Below, piece by piece: positions 20,117 to 28,882 of a stretch of 64,000 nucleotides of DNA. The stretch's first letter is position 1, and the number at the start of each line of letters is the position of its first letter. A program made the position numbers and the translations under genes. The notes below the pieces were generated by a model. It did not search any database, was not told the origin of the DNA, and was given only the letters and a program-made list of their open reading frames with translations. The stretch comes from Methyloversatilis discipulorum (GTDB lineage: Bacteria; Pseudomonadota; Gammaproteobacteria; Burkholderiales; Rhodocyclaceae), in the NCBI RefSeq assembly GCF_000385375.1, contig NZ_ARVV01000001.1, positions 186,001 through 250,000 of the forward strand, written 5' to 3'.

Positions 20117-20743
20117 TCAGATGTCCATGCCGAAGCGGCGCAGCAGCTGCCAGGTTTCGTTCAGCGGCAGGCCGACGATGCCGGTGTAGGAACCTTCGAT
20201 GTGTTCGACGAAGGCGCCGGCGCGGCCCTGTATGCCGTAGGCACCGGCCTTGTCCATCGGTTCGCCGCTGAGCACATAGCGTTCGATGTCGCGCGGATCG
20301 AGTTTCGCGAAGCGCACGGTGGATATCGACAGTGCGTGCTCCAGCCGCCGGCTGTCGCTGACGGCGACCGCGGTGAGCACGCGGTGCGTGCTGCCGGACA
20401 GGCGGGTGAGCATGGCCGTGGCGTCGGCCGCGTCGGTTGGCTTGCCGAGGATGTCGCCGTCGATCTCGACCGTGGTGTCGGCCGACAGCACCAGCCCGGC
20501 CGACATGCGTCGCCAGGCCAGGCGCTGTTCGCCGCCCAGCGCCTTGGCACGGGCGACGCGCACGACATAGCTTTCGGCGTCCTCGCCGTCGCGCACGTCT
20601 TCCGACACGTCGATGTCCTCGCGCGGCAGTCCGCGGAAGGGCAGCATCAGGAAGTTGAGGCCGATCTGGGTGAGCAGTTCACGCCGGCGCGGGCTGCGCG
20701 AGGCGAGATAGAGGACGGGCGGAACGGTGTTCGAAAGGCTCAT
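20117..20743 (-). CDS. maf: Maf family nucleoside triphosphate pyrophosphatase
   Basis: A 208-residue protein with the Maf signature [12 protein letters not shown] near the N-terminus, [10 protein letters not shown] and [11 protein letters not shown]. Maf proteins hydrolyse non-canonical or excess NTPs to NMP and pyrophosphate, linked to restraint of cell division. The start overlaps the rlmH stop by 4 bases, so translation is coupled. rng follows 28 bases downstream. Confidence 0.94.
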   Translation of the reverse strand: MSLSNTVPPVLYLASRSPRRRELLTQIGLNFLMLPFRGLPREDIDVSEDVRDGEDAESYVVRVARAKALGGEQRLAWRRMSAGLVLSADTTVEIDGDILGKPTDAADATAMLTRLSGSTHRVLTAVAVSDSRRLEHALSISTVRFAKLDPRDIERYVLSGEPMDKAGAYGIQGRAGAFVEHIEGSYTGIVGLPLNETWQLLRRFGMDI

Positions 20744-21210
20744 TCTCGGTGATAGGGGTGATTTGCTTCAAGGCTCACCGCACGATACAACGCTTCGGCC
20801 AGCAGCAGGCGGGCCAGTGCGTGCGGCAGCGTCAGGCTGGACAGCCGGATCAGCTCGTGCGCGCGTGACTTCAGCGCCGGCGACAGGCCGTCCGGCCCGC
20901 CGATGAGGAGCGCGACGTCGTCGCCCTCGGCACGCCAGCGGCGCAGCCGCGCGGTCAGCGCGACGGTCGTCAGGTCGTCGCCACGCTCGTCGAGTGCGAC
21001 GATGCGGGCGCGCGGCGGAATGGCCTGCTCGATGCGCGCACGCTCGGCTTCCATCAGCACCTCGACCGGCTTGCCCTGGGTGCGCGGTTCGGCTTTCACT
21101 TCGACGATCTGCATGGCCGAGTCGCGCGGCATGCGGCGGGCGAATTCCTGCACGCCCGCGTCGACCCAGTCGGGCATGCGGTGCCCGACGCAGATCACCA
21201 GCAGTTTCAA
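20740..21210 (-). CDS. rlmH: 23S rRNA (pseudouridine1915-N3)-methyltransferase RlmH
   Basis: A 156-residue SPOUT methyltransferase that methylates pseudouridine 1915 in helix 69 of 23S rRNA. The AdoMet-binding knot is seen in [13 protein letters not shown] and [21 protein letters not shown], and the C-terminus is the typical NHPYHRE. The normal family N-terminus [12 protein letters not shown] is reached only with a TTG start at 21210, and this TTG overlaps the rsfS stop (TTGA). This gives the standard length, so I favour TTG over longer upstream starts. Confidence 0.95.
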   Translation of the reverse strand: MKLLVICVGHRMPDWVDAGVQEFARRMPRDSAMQIVEVKAEPRTQGKPVEVLMEAERARIEQAIPPRARIVALDERGDDLTTVALTARLRRWRAEGDDVALLIGGPDGLSPALKSRAHELIRLSSLTLPHALARLLLAEALYRAVSLEANHPYHRE

Positions 21211-21587
21211 CGCGCCGCCGTTCCGCGTGCGCGGGCTGCGGCCGACTTGTCGGTCGACGGCTTGGCCGACCCCGACCACAGCTCTTCGAGGTTGTAATAG
21301 GCGCGTACCGCCGGCTGCATCACGTGCACGACCAGGTCGCCGAGGTCGACCAGCACCCACTCGCCGGTGTCCTCGCCCTCGACGCTGATCACCGTGCCGC
21401 CGGCTTCCTTCACCTTTTCCTGCACGTTGCGCGCGAGTGCGCGTGTCTGCCGGTTGGAGTCACCGCTGGCGATGACCAGGCGGTCGAACAGCGCGTTGAA
21501 CTTCGAGGTGTCGATCACCTCGATGTCTTTCGCCTTGATGTCTTCCAGCGCGTCGATGACCAGCGCCTGCAGTGCATTGATATCCAT
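21207..21587 (-). CDS. rsfS: Ribosomal silencing factor RsfS
   Basis: A 126-residue protein of the RsfS/Iojap family, which binds ribosomal protein uL14 and blocks joining of subunits in poor growth conditions. Family blocks are [23 protein letters not shown] and [20 protein letters not shown]. The last 20 residues form a charged Ala/Arg tail beyond the usual end. It sits between nadD (10 bases) and rlmH (overlap) in the classic order. Confidence 0.96.
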   Translation of the reverse strand: MDINALQALVIDALEDIKAKDIEVIDTSKFNALFDRLVIASGDSNRQTRALARNVQEKVKEAGGTVISVEGEDTGEWVLVDLGDLVVHVMQPAVRAYYNLEELWSGSAKPSTDKSAAARARGTAAR

Positions 21588-21596
21588 GTAAAACCT

Positions 21597-22247
21597 TCAG
21601 TAGAGCCGGTTAAGGCGGATGTATCCGAATACTTCGTCGGGCAGCAGGTAGCGGCAGCGCTCGCCGCGCGCCAGCCGTGCCCGGATGTCGGTGGCCGACA
21701 CCGCCAGCGGCGTCATGTCGAAACGTACGATGGCGCCGGACGGGCGCTCGCGCAAGGCCTGCGCATCACGTCCGCCGCGTGCTGCAAGTTCGGCTGCCAG
21801 TGCCGGGTCCAGCGCTGCGGCGTCGACGGCCTGGCCGGCCCGGGTCGCCAGTCCGATATGGGCCAGCGCGAACAGCTCGCGCCAGCGGTGCCAGGTATGC
21901 AGCAGGCTGAACGCGTCGGTGCCCAGTATCAGCACCAGCGGCAGCGCGTCGCCCAGTTCGGCGCGCAGCGCGGTCAGCGTATCGACCGTGTAGCTCGGCC
22001 GGCCGGACGCAACCTCGCGGCCGTCGACCTCGAAGGCCTCGTTCGACGCCACGGCCGCCTCGACCATGGCCAGCCGGTGCGCCGGCGAGGTCTGCGGCGC
22101 TGCGCGGTGCCAGGGCTGACCGGCCGGAATCCAGCGCACGCGCCCGAGCTGCAGTGCTTCGCGCGCCTCTTCCGCCAGTCTCAGGTGGCCGACGTGCACC
22201 GGGTCGAAGGTGCCGCCGAACACGCCGAGCGGCAGCGCTTCACTCAT
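21597..22247 (-). CDS. nadD: Nicotinate-nucleotide adenylyltransferase
   Basis: A 216-residue enzyme that adenylates nicotinate mononucleotide to deamido-NAD. The nucleotidyltransferase motif GVFGGTFDPVHVGHLRLA is at residues 8-25, and the second motif SATDIRARL lies near the C-terminus. It is the first of the nadD-rsfS-rlmH-maf-rng run. Its start overlaps the end of the upstream membrane protein gene by 8 bases. Confidence 0.96.
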   Translation of the reverse strand: MSEALPLGVFGGTFDPVHVGHLRLAEEAREALQLGRVRWIPAGQPWHRAAPQTSPAHRLAMVEAAVASNEAFEVDGREVASGRPSYTVDTLTALRAELGDALPLVLILGTDAFSLLHTWHRWRELFALAHIGLATRAGQAVDAAALDPALAAELAARGGRDAQALRERPSGAIVRFDMTPLAVSATDIRARLARGERCRYLLPDEVFGYIRLNRLY

Positions 22248-23016
22248 CGGCGGGCTCGGGCGCCGGCTCCTCGCCCGGCGCGAACACCTGGCGGAAGCTC
22301 ACGTACAGGCTGGCGGCCAGCGTGGGCACCAGCACGAACAGCAGGGCGATGCGCAGCAGGAAACGCAGCGCACTGGCCAGACTGCCGTCGCCACCGAGCA
22401 CCTGCACCACCAGCATCGGCAGACCGACGCCGAGCAGCGCCGCACCGGCGAAATAGACGATGAAGGCGCCGGCGTTGCGCAGCACGGCGACCGCCCCGAA
22501 AAACAGCGACTTGCCGAGCGGCATGTTCTGCGTCGCGATCAGATAGGGCGGGAACCACATGATCAGGATGAGCGGCAGCACAAGCGGCAGCAGCTGCATC
22601 AGTGTGCGCATGAACAGCTCTTCGTCGGCGTCGACCGCGGCGCCTTCCGGCATCTGGAAGATGAGCGTGTGGATCAGCACCACCACCAGCGATCCGCCAA
22701 GGTGCACGAAGCCCAGCTGCACCAGCGTGCGCGCGTTCGCCATCAGTCCCTGTTTCAGGCCGGCGGCGTCGATGTCGCGCTTCTCGTCGAGGATGCGCGC
22801 ACCGTTGAACACGATGACCGACATCACCGGCAGGCACACCGCCACCAGCACCGGACCGAGCAGCGGCACGATGTTGAGGAAGACCATGACCAGCAGATAG
22901 GTCATGGTGAGCGCCGTCATCAGCGGCGGATTGCGGCGGAACAGCGCGAAGCCGCCGCTGATCCACGACCAGCCGGCGAGCGCGGGCAGCGTGCGCGCCT
23001 GCAGGCTCACCGCCAT
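22240..23016 (-). CDS. BPSS1780-type polytopic membrane protein
   Basis: A 258-residue hydrophobic protein with about six membrane helices and an acidic C-terminal tail. Its opening ARTLPALAGWSWISGGFALFRRNP is typical of the BPSS1780 family, which is restricted largely to betaproteobacteria and has no known function. It overlaps thrB upstream by 10 bases and nadD downstream by 8 bases, so it is within the same transcript. Confidence 0.85.
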   Translation of the reverse strand: MAVSLQARTLPALAGWSWISGGFALFRRNPPLMTALTMTYLLVMVFLNIVPLLGPVLVAVCLPVMSVIVFNGARILDEKRDIDAAGLKQGLMANARTLVQLGFVHLGGSLVVVLIHTLIFQMPEGAAVDADEELFMRTLMQLLPLVLPLILIMWFPPYLIATQNMPLGKSLFFGAVAVLRNAGAFIVYFAGAALLGVGLPMLVVQVLGGDGSLASALRFLLRIALLFVLVPTLAASLYVSFRQVFAPGEEPAPEPADE

Positions 23017-23963
23017 GGCAGCGCGTCACCGGCGCGGATGCGCGCGCGCAGCACATCGCGGAAACGGGCCGGATCGTGCGTGTGCACCATCTCGCCGCCG
23101 CGCGGCATGTGGAAGTCGTAAAGCCGCGACATCCAGAAGCGCAGCGCCGCGCCGCGCAGCATCGCCGGCCAGGCGCGATGCTCGGCGTCGGACAGCGGCC
23201 GTTCCGCGTGGTAGGCCTTGATCAGCGCGTCGGCCCGGTCAGCCATCAGTTCGCCGGAGGCGTCGGAACACCAGTCGTTCAGCGTCACCGCGAGGTCGAA
23301 CAGCAGGTAGTCGTCGCCGGCGAAATAGAAATCGATGATGCCGCCGATGCGTTCGCCATCCATCAGGCAGTTGTCGCGGAACAGGTCGGCGTGCACGACG
23401 CCGAAGGGCAGGTCGCGGCACAGGCCCTGTTCGCGGGCTTCGCGCTGGAAGGCGATTTCGGTTTCGAGCAGCGTGCGCTCGTCGTCCGGCAGGAAGCCGA
23501 GCAGCTTCGGCGCCGTTTCGAGCCACCAGCCGTAGCCGCGCGGGTTGTCGAAGCGGCGGCCGTAGCTCTGGCCGGCCACGTGCATGGTGGCCAGCATGCC
23601 GCCGATGGCGGCGCAGTGCGCCGCGCCCGGTTCCATCTGCGAGCGGCCGGCGAGGCGGGTGGCCAGCATGGCCGGCTTGCCGTGGATCGTGCCGAGGTAT
23701 TCGTTGTCGCGGTCGGCGATCGGCGCCGGACAGGGAATGCCGTGACGCGCCAGATGCGCCATAAGGTGCACGTAGAACGGCAGTTCGGTGCGCGTCAGCT
23801 TCTCGAACACGGTCAGCACGTAACGACCGTGCGAGGTGTCGACGAAGTAATTGGTGTTTTCGATGCCGGCCGGAATTCCCTCCAGCGACACCAGATGGCC
23901 GATGGAGTAATTCTTCAGCCAGTCGCGCAGCTCATCTGCGGTGACGGTGGTGAAGACGGACAC
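23007..23963 (-). CDS. thrB: Homoserine kinase (type II, aminoglycoside-phosphotransferase fold)
   Basis: A 318-residue kinase that phosphorylates homoserine in threonine synthesis. The N-terminus MSVFTTVTADELRDWLKNYSIG and the kinase loop GVVHADLFRDNCL with IDFYFAGDD mark the ThrB-II family used by beta- and many other proteobacteria in place of the GHMP-type ThrB. It is followed by an overlapping membrane-protein gene and preceded, 44 bases away, by the DUF2782 gene. Confidence 0.95.
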   Translation of the reverse strand: MSVFTTVTADELRDWLKNYSIGHLVSLEGIPAGIENTNYFVDTSHGRYVLTVFEKLTRTELPFYVHLMAHLARHGIPCPAPIADRDNEYLGTIHGKPAMLATRLAGRSQMEPGAAHCAAIGGMLATMHVAGQSYGRRFDNPRGYGWWLETAPKLLGFLPDDERTLLETEIAFQREAREQGLCRDLPFGVVHADLFRDNCLMDGERIGGIIDFYFAGDDYLLFDLAVTLNDWCSDASGELMADRADALIKAYHAERPLSDAEHRAWPAMLRGAALRFWMSRLYDFHMPRGGEMVHTHDPARFRDVLRARIRAGDALPWR

Positions 23964-24007
23964 GAGTCAGAACGGATGGTTGGGCACGCGCCGGCGGCGC
24001 GCGCGGG

Positions 24008-24364
24008 TCAGTCGAACGAGAAGATCACCCACTTCGGCACGCGCAGGCCCGAATCGAGATCGTCGTAGCGCGTCATCGCGCCGGAGCCGTTCTCGTCCAT
24101 CAGGTAGTAGGGCACGCCGTGACGCGGCGTCACCTTGATCATGTAGAGCTTGCCGTTCACTCGGTGCTCTTCCACCGTCTCCTCACCGCGCTGGATGATG
24201 GTGATCTGCGGCTCGACGGCCACTTCGCCCTCCAGCGGCTCGGGCGGCGGCGGCGGTTCGGGAATCGGCTGCAGGTCGGGCGGACGGCCGGCCTGGGCAT
24301 ACACCGCAGGCGCCACACTGCCCAGCGCGGCTGCGAGAACTGCTGCAAAAAGTAGCGGACGCAT
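24008..24364 (-). CDS. Exported DUF2782 protein
   Basis: A 118-residue protein with a signal peptide (residues 1-23, cleavage after VYA), a short Pro-rich stretch and a compact domain ending in VPKWVIFSFD, typical of DUF2782. The domain occurs in betaproteobacteria near polA and thrB, as here. It is probably periplasmic; function unknown. Confidence 0.9.
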   Translation of the reverse strand: MRPLLFAAVLAAALGSVAPAVYAQAGRPPDLQPIPEPPPPPEPLEGEVAVEPQITIIQRGEETVEEHRVNGKLYMIKVTPRHGVPYYLMDENGSGAMTRYDDLDSGLRVPKWVIFSFD

Positions 24365-24396
24365 CGAAAATCCTTCGTAATTCCGGCAGTTTAACA

Positions 24397-24520
24397 GAGG
24401 CAGGGCGGGGGGCAGCGGGGAGAGGCTAGGGGCTAGGGATGAGGGGCTAGCGAACAGGCGCGGCGGTCGCCGCGCGAGATCTTCACTAGCCCCTAGCCTC
24501 TAGTCCCCAGCCCCTGCCTC
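24397..24520. repeat. Long-armed inverted repeat of CTAGGGG type
   Basis: A perfect 16-base inverted repeat (AGAGGCTAGGGGCTAG at 24421-24436, complement at 24486-24501) is nested in an outer one (GAGGCAGGG at 24397-24405, complement at 24512-24520). The arms are made of repeated (C)TAGGGG(C) blocks, and a GC-rich loop of 49 bases separates the inner pair. It fills the space between the LOG-family gene and the DUF2782 gene and could stop transcription between them or be a mobile palindrome. Confidence 0.75.
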
Positions 24521-25249
24521 TCAAAGATTCAACATCGCCTCATGTTCTTCAGGCAGCGGCATGAAGCTGCGGTTCTCGTAATGCCGGAATATCGCGTCGA
24601 CGATCTGGGCAGGGTCGTCGATGATCTGCACCAGATCCATGTCTTCCGGCGAAATCATGCCTTCGGCCACCAGCGTGTTGCGGAACCAGTCGATCAGGCC
24701 GGCCCAGAACGGCGCGTGCACGAGGATGACCGGAATGCTGCGGCTCTTGCGCGTCTGGATCAGCGTCAGCGCCTCCATCAGTTCGTCCACCGTGCCGAAA
24801 CCGCCCGGCATCACGACGTAGGCGGCGGCGAAGCGCACGAACATGTACTTGCGGGCGAAGAAGTGCTCGAAGGAATGCGATATGTCCTGATAGACGTTCG
24901 CGTGCTGTTCCATCGGCAACTGGATGTTCAGGCCGACGCTCGGCGACTTGCCGTGGAAGGCGCCCTTGTTGGCCGCTTCCATGATGCCCGGGCCGCCGCC
25001 GGAAATGACCGAGAAGCCCGCGTCCGACAGCTCGCGCGCAACCCGCTCGGTCAGTGCGTAATACGGATGGTCGACCGGCGTGCGGGCGCTGCCGAAGATG
25101 CTCACCGCCGGCCGGATCTGCTGCAGCCGCTCGGTCGCCTCGACGAACTCGGCCATGATGCCGAAGATGCGCCAGGCCTCGCGTGCGCTGCTGGTGCGTG
25201 CCGCTTCACCGGGGTCGATCATGCCCGGCAGTTTGTCTTTTGCGCTCAT
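24521..25249 (-). CDS. LOG family protein (TIGR00730-type Rossmann fold)
   Basis: A 242-residue protein with both hallmark motifs of the LOG / cytokinin riboside 5'-monophosphate phosphoribohydrolase family: SGGGPGIMEAANKGA and the catalytic PGGFGTVDELMEALT. Relatives release the base from nucleoside monophosphates; the longer bacterial forms are also seen as nucleotide 5'-monophosphate nucleosidases. The ATG at 25249 (MSAKDKLPGM) is the likely start. It is divergent from polA, with 86 bases between the starts. Confidence 0.9.
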   Translation of the reverse strand: MSAKDKLPGMIDPGEAARTSSAREAWRIFGIMAEFVEATERLQQIRPAVSIFGSARTPVDHPYYALTERVARELSDAGFSVISGGGPGIMEAANKGAFHGKSPSVGLNIQLPMEQHANVYQDISHSFEHFFARKYMFVRFAAAYVVMPGGFGTVDELMEALTLIQTRKSRSIPVILVHAPFWAGLIDWFRNTLVAEGMISPEDMDLVQIIDDPAQIVDAIFRHYENRSFMPLPEEHEAMLNL

Positions 25250-25335
25250 GGGAAAAGTATCCGGTGAAAGTGCCCGATCAGGGCGGGTGCGGCGATAATC
25301 GCGGGCCGACCGAATGTCCCCACGCGGAATCCGCC

Positions 25336-28068
25336 ATGCCCACGCTGCTGCTCGTCGATGGATCGTCCTACCTTTACCGCGCCTTCCACGCAATGCCGGA
25401 CCTGCGCAACGCACAGGGCGAGCCGACCGGCGCGCTGCGCGGTGTCATCAACATGCTAAGGCGGCTGGCAGCCGACTACAAGGCGGACTATCGCGCTGTC
25501 GTGTTCGATGCCAAGGGCAAGACCTTCCGCGAGGACTGGTATCCGGATTACAAGGGCCACCGTCCGCCGATGCCGGAAGATCTGGCGGCGCAGATCGCGC
25601 CGATCCACGACGCGGTGCGCGCGCTCGGCTGGCCGCTGCTGATGATCGAGGGGGTGGAGGCCGACGACGTGATCGGCACGCTGGCCGCGCAGGCGACCGA
25701 ACGCGGCATCGACTGCGTCATTTCCACTGGCGACAAGGACCTCGCACAACTGGTGAACAAGCACGTGATGCTGGTGAACACGATGAGCGAGGAAAAACTG
25801 GACGAAGCCGGCGTGCTGGCCAAGTTCGGCGTGCCGCCGTCGGCCATCGTCGACTACCTCGCGCTGATCGGCGACAGCGTGGACAACGTGCCGGGCGTCG
25901 ACAAGTGTGGCCCGAAGACCGCGGTGAAGTGGCTGCAACAGTATGGCGGCACGCTGGATTCGGTGGTCGCCAACGCGGCCGACATCGGCGGCAAGGTGGG
26001 CGAGAACCTGCGCGCCCACCTCGACTTCCTGCCGCTGGCGCGCAAGCTGCTGACCGTCAAATGCGACGTCGATCTGCCGCAGCCGCTGGAATCGCTGACC
26101 TCGGACGGCGAGAACGCCGACGCGCTGCGCCCGCTGTACGAGCGCTACGGTTTCAAGGGCCTGCTCGAGGATCTGGCCAAGGGCCCGCGCAAGACGGTGA
26201 CGGTCAATGCGCCCGCGCCGGCCGAGGACGCCGTGCCCTCGACCGCACCTGAAGGCAGCCACCGTGCCGACTACGAAACCCTGCTCGACTGGGCGGCCTT
26301 CGAGCGCTGGCACGCGAAGCTGATGGCGGCGAAGGTGGTGTCGCTGGACACCGAAACCACCAGCCTGGAGCCGATGGAAGCGCAGCTGGTGGGCATGAGC
26401 TTCGCGCTGGAACCCGGTGTGGCCGCCTACCTGCCGCTGGCCCACGTGTACCCGGATGCACCGGTCCAGCTGCCCCGCGACGAGGTGCTGGCGAAGCTCA
26501 AGCCCTGGCTGGAATCGGCGACGCACGGCAAGCTCGGCCAGAACCTGAAGTACGACCGCCACGTGTTTGCCAACCACGGCATCCGGCTGGCCGGCGTGGT
26601 CGATGACACGCTGCTCGAGAGCTATGTGCTGGAAGCCGATCGCAACCACAACCTCGACACCCTGGTCACCCGCCACCTCGGCCTGAAGGTGATCAGCTAC
26701 GACGAGGTGACCGGCAAGGGCGCGGCGCGCATCGGTTTCGAACAGGTGGCGCTCGACCGCGCCGCCGCCTACGCCGCCGAGGACGCCGACGTGACGCTGC
26801 GCGTCCATGAAGTGCTGGCCCCGCGCATTCAGGCCGATAGCAAGCTTGCATATATATATCGCGACATCGAACTGCCGGTGTCCGACATCCTGTTCCGCAT
26901 GGAACGCACCGGCGTGCTGCTGGACAGCGCCTCGCTTGCCGCGCAGAGCAACGAACTGGGCCAGAAGATGCTGGAGCTGGAACAGCGCGCGCACACCGCC
27001 GCCAAGCAGCCCTTCAACATCAATTCGCCGAAGCAGCTGGCGGAAATCCTGTTCGAGCGCGAAAAGCTGCCGGTGATCAAGAAAACGCCGTCCGGCACGC
27101 CGTCGACCGACGAGGAGGTGCTGTCCCAGCTCGCGCTGGACTACCCGCTGCCGGCGCTCATTCTCGAATACCGCGGCATGGCCAAGCTGAAAGGCACCTA
27201 TACCGACAAGCTGCCGCGCATGGTGCGCGCCGACACCGGCCGCGTGCACACCAGCTTCGGTCAGGCGGTGGCGGTGACCGGCCGGCTGTCCTCGGTCGAT
27301 CCCAATCTGCAGAACATTCCGGTGCGCACCGCCGAGGGCCGGCGCATCCGTTCCGCCTTCATCGCGCCGCCGGGTCATGTGCTGGTCAGCGCGGACTATT
27401 CGCAGATCGAACTGCGCATCATGGCCCACCTGTCGCAGGACGCCCGCCTGCTGCAGGCTTTCGCCGACGGCGAGGACGTGCACCGCGCCACCGCGTCGGA
27501 GGTGTTCGGCGTGCCGCCGGACGAGGTAAGCAGCGAACAGCGCCGCTATGCCAAGGTGATCAATTTCGGTCTGATCTACGGCATGAGCGCGCACGGTCTG
27601 GCGAAGAACCTGGACATCGAGCGCAGCGCCGCGCAGAGCTGGATAGACCGCTACTTCGCGCAGTACCCGGGCGTCGCCCGCTACATGGACGAGACGCGCG
27701 CGCTGGCGCGCGAGCAGGGCTATGTCGAAACCGTGTTCGGCCGCCGCCTGCAGCTGCCGGACATCCGCGCCCAGCAGGTGGGGCGCCGCCAGGGCGCCGA
27801 GCGCGCGGCAATCAACGCGCCGATGCAGGGCACGGCGGCCGACCTGATCAAGCTGGCGATGATCGCGGTCGACGGCTGGCTCGCCGCCGAAGGCCTGAAG
27901 ACGCGCATCATCCTGCAGGTGCACGACGAACTGGTGCTCGAAGTGCCGGAGGCCGAACTCGACCGCGTGCGCGAGCGGGTGCCGGCGCTGATGGAAGGCG
28001 TCGCGCAGCTGTCCGTGCCACTGAAGGTCGAGGCCGGTGTCGGCCGCAACTGGGACGAAGCGCACTGA
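25336..28068 (+). CDS. polA: DNA polymerase I
   Basis: A 910-residue enzyme for Okazaki-fragment processing and gap repair. Residues 1-290 are the 5'-3' exonuclease domain (LLVDGSSYLYRAFHA, EADDVIGTLA, GDSVDNVPGV). About 330-500 is the 3'-5' proofreading domain with its DxE pair intact in SLDTETTSLEP. The polymerase domain contains SADYSQIELRIMAHLS (motif A), RRYAKVINFGLIYGMSAHGLA (motif B) and QVHDELVLEVP (motif C). The ATG at 25336 gives the standard N-terminus; the frame is open further upstream but unrelated. Confidence 0.98.
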   Translation: MPTLLLVDGSSYLYRAFHAMPDLRNAQGEPTGALRGVINMLRRLAADYKADYRAVVFDAKGKTFREDWYPDYKGHRPPMPEDLAAQIAPIHDAVRALGWPLLMIEGVEADDVIGTLAAQATERGIDCVISTGDKDLAQLVNKHVMLVNTMSEEKLDEAGVLAKFGVPPSAIVDYLALIGDSVDNVPGVDKCGPKTAVKWLQQYGGTLDSVVANAADIGGKVGENLRAHLDFLPLARKLLTVKCDVDLPQPLESLTSDGENADALRPLYERYGFKGLLEDLAKGPRKTVTVNAPAPAEDAVPSTAPEGSHRADYETLLDWAAFERWHAKLMAAKVVSLDTETTSLEPMEAQLVGMSFALEPGVAAYLPLAHVYPDAPVQLPRDEVLAKLKPWLESATHGKLGQNLKYDRHVFANHGIRLAGVVDDTLLESYVLEADRNHNLDTLVTRHLGLKVISYDEVTGKGAARIGFEQVALDRAAAYAAEDADVTLRVHEVLAPRIQADSKLAYIYRDIELPVSDILFRMERTGVLLDSASLAAQSNELGQKMLELEQRAHTAAKQPFNINSPKQLAEILFEREKLPVIKKTPSGTPSTDEEVLSQLALDYPLPALILEYRGMAKLKGTYTDKLPRMVRADTGRVHTSFGQAVAVTGRLSSVDPNLQNIPVRTAEGRRIRSAFIAPPGHVLVSADYSQIELRIMAHLSQDARLLQAFADGEDVHRATASEVFGVPPDEVSSEQRRYAKVINFGLIYGMSAHGLAKNLDIERSAAQSWIDRYFAQYPGVARYMDETRALAREQGYVETVFGRRLQLPDIRAQQVGRRQGAERAAINAPMQGTAADLIKLAMIAVDGWLAAEGLKTRIILQVHDELVLEVPEAELDRVRERVPALMEGVAQLSVPLKVEAGVGRNWDEAH

Positions 28069-28191
28069 CAGGCCGCAGCACCGCGGGCACCTTGCCCGCG
28101 CGGCTCTCCCTATGCTGGTTCACGCGCACCCGTCGATGCGCCGGCGAGCCGGTTCGCCCGGCTCGCTGCAATCCGGTCGAGGAGAACCGCC

Positions 28192-28845
28192 ATGTCTTCG
28201 CTGTATTCGGACCACCATCGCGCACTGCAACAGGCCTACGGCACCACCGGTCTGGCCGAGATGCTCGACACCGGATGGGTGCATGAGCAGATTTCGGACG
28301 ACGAGCGCGCCTTCATCGCGTCGCGCGACATGTTCTTCCTGTCGACGGTCGATCCCGACGGCAATCCTACGGTGTCGTACAAGGGCGGTCCCACCGGCTT
28401 CGTCAAGGTGCTCGACGCGCACACGCTGGTCTTTCCGGGCTACGACGGAAACGGCATGTTCTATTCGGTGGGCAATATCGTCGGGCAGTCGCGCGTCGGC
28501 CTGCTGTTCATCGATTTCGAGAACCCGCACCGCGTACGCGTGCAGGGCACTGCCGAATTCCTGGCCGACGATCCGCTGCTGGCCGACTACGACGAAGCCA
28601 AGTATCTGGTGCGCGTGACGGTCAGCAAGATCTGGGTGAATTGTCCGCGCTACGTCCATCGCTACCGCAAGCTCGAACAGTCGAAGTACGTGCCGAGGGC
28701 GGAATGCACGACGCCGCTTGCCTCGTGGAAGCGGCTGGACATGGTGCAGGACGTGCTGCCGGAACACGAACGCCGGCAGGCGATGCAGGAAGGTCTGCTG
28801 GATCTTGCCACCTACGAGGCAAAGGTGGCGCGCGGCGAGGGCTGA
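28192..28845 (+). CDS. Pyridoxamine 5'-phosphate oxidase-like flavoprotein
   Basis: A 217-residue protein of the PNPOx-like split-barrel family, which usually binds FMN or F420. Family features are FFLSTVDPDGNPTVSYKGG in the first strands and GLLFIDFENPHRVRVQGTAEF. True PdxH is unlikely because its substrate-binding C-terminus is not seen; relatives annotated as general stress proteins are closer. A good Shine-Dalgarno (GAGGAG) precedes the ATG, and a hairpin (8-base arms at 28144-28151 and 28159-28166) lies upstream. It is the first of a co-directional run leading to the PYP cluster, though 1.3 kb from it. Confidence 0.87.
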   Translation: MSSLYSDHHRALQQAYGTTGLAEMLDTGWVHEQISDDERAFIASRDMFFLSTVDPDGNPTVSYKGGPTGFVKVLDAHTLVFPGYDGNGMFYSVGNIVGQSRVGLLFIDFENPHRVRVQGTAEFLADDPLLADYDEAKYLVRVTVSKIWVNCPRYVHRYRKLEQSKYVPRAECTTPLASWKRLDMVQDVLPEHERRQAMQEGLLDLATYEAKVARGEG

Positions 28846-28882
28846 CGTGGCCGGCCTTGAATTCGGGTAAGCGGCGTGCACA

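Noticed and set aside
25456..28065. Long open frame antisense to polA (about 870 codons)
   Set aside because: It is a shadow of a high-GC gene; its translation is His/Arg/Gln-rich low-complexity text with no family similarity, while the plus strand encodes an intact polymerase.
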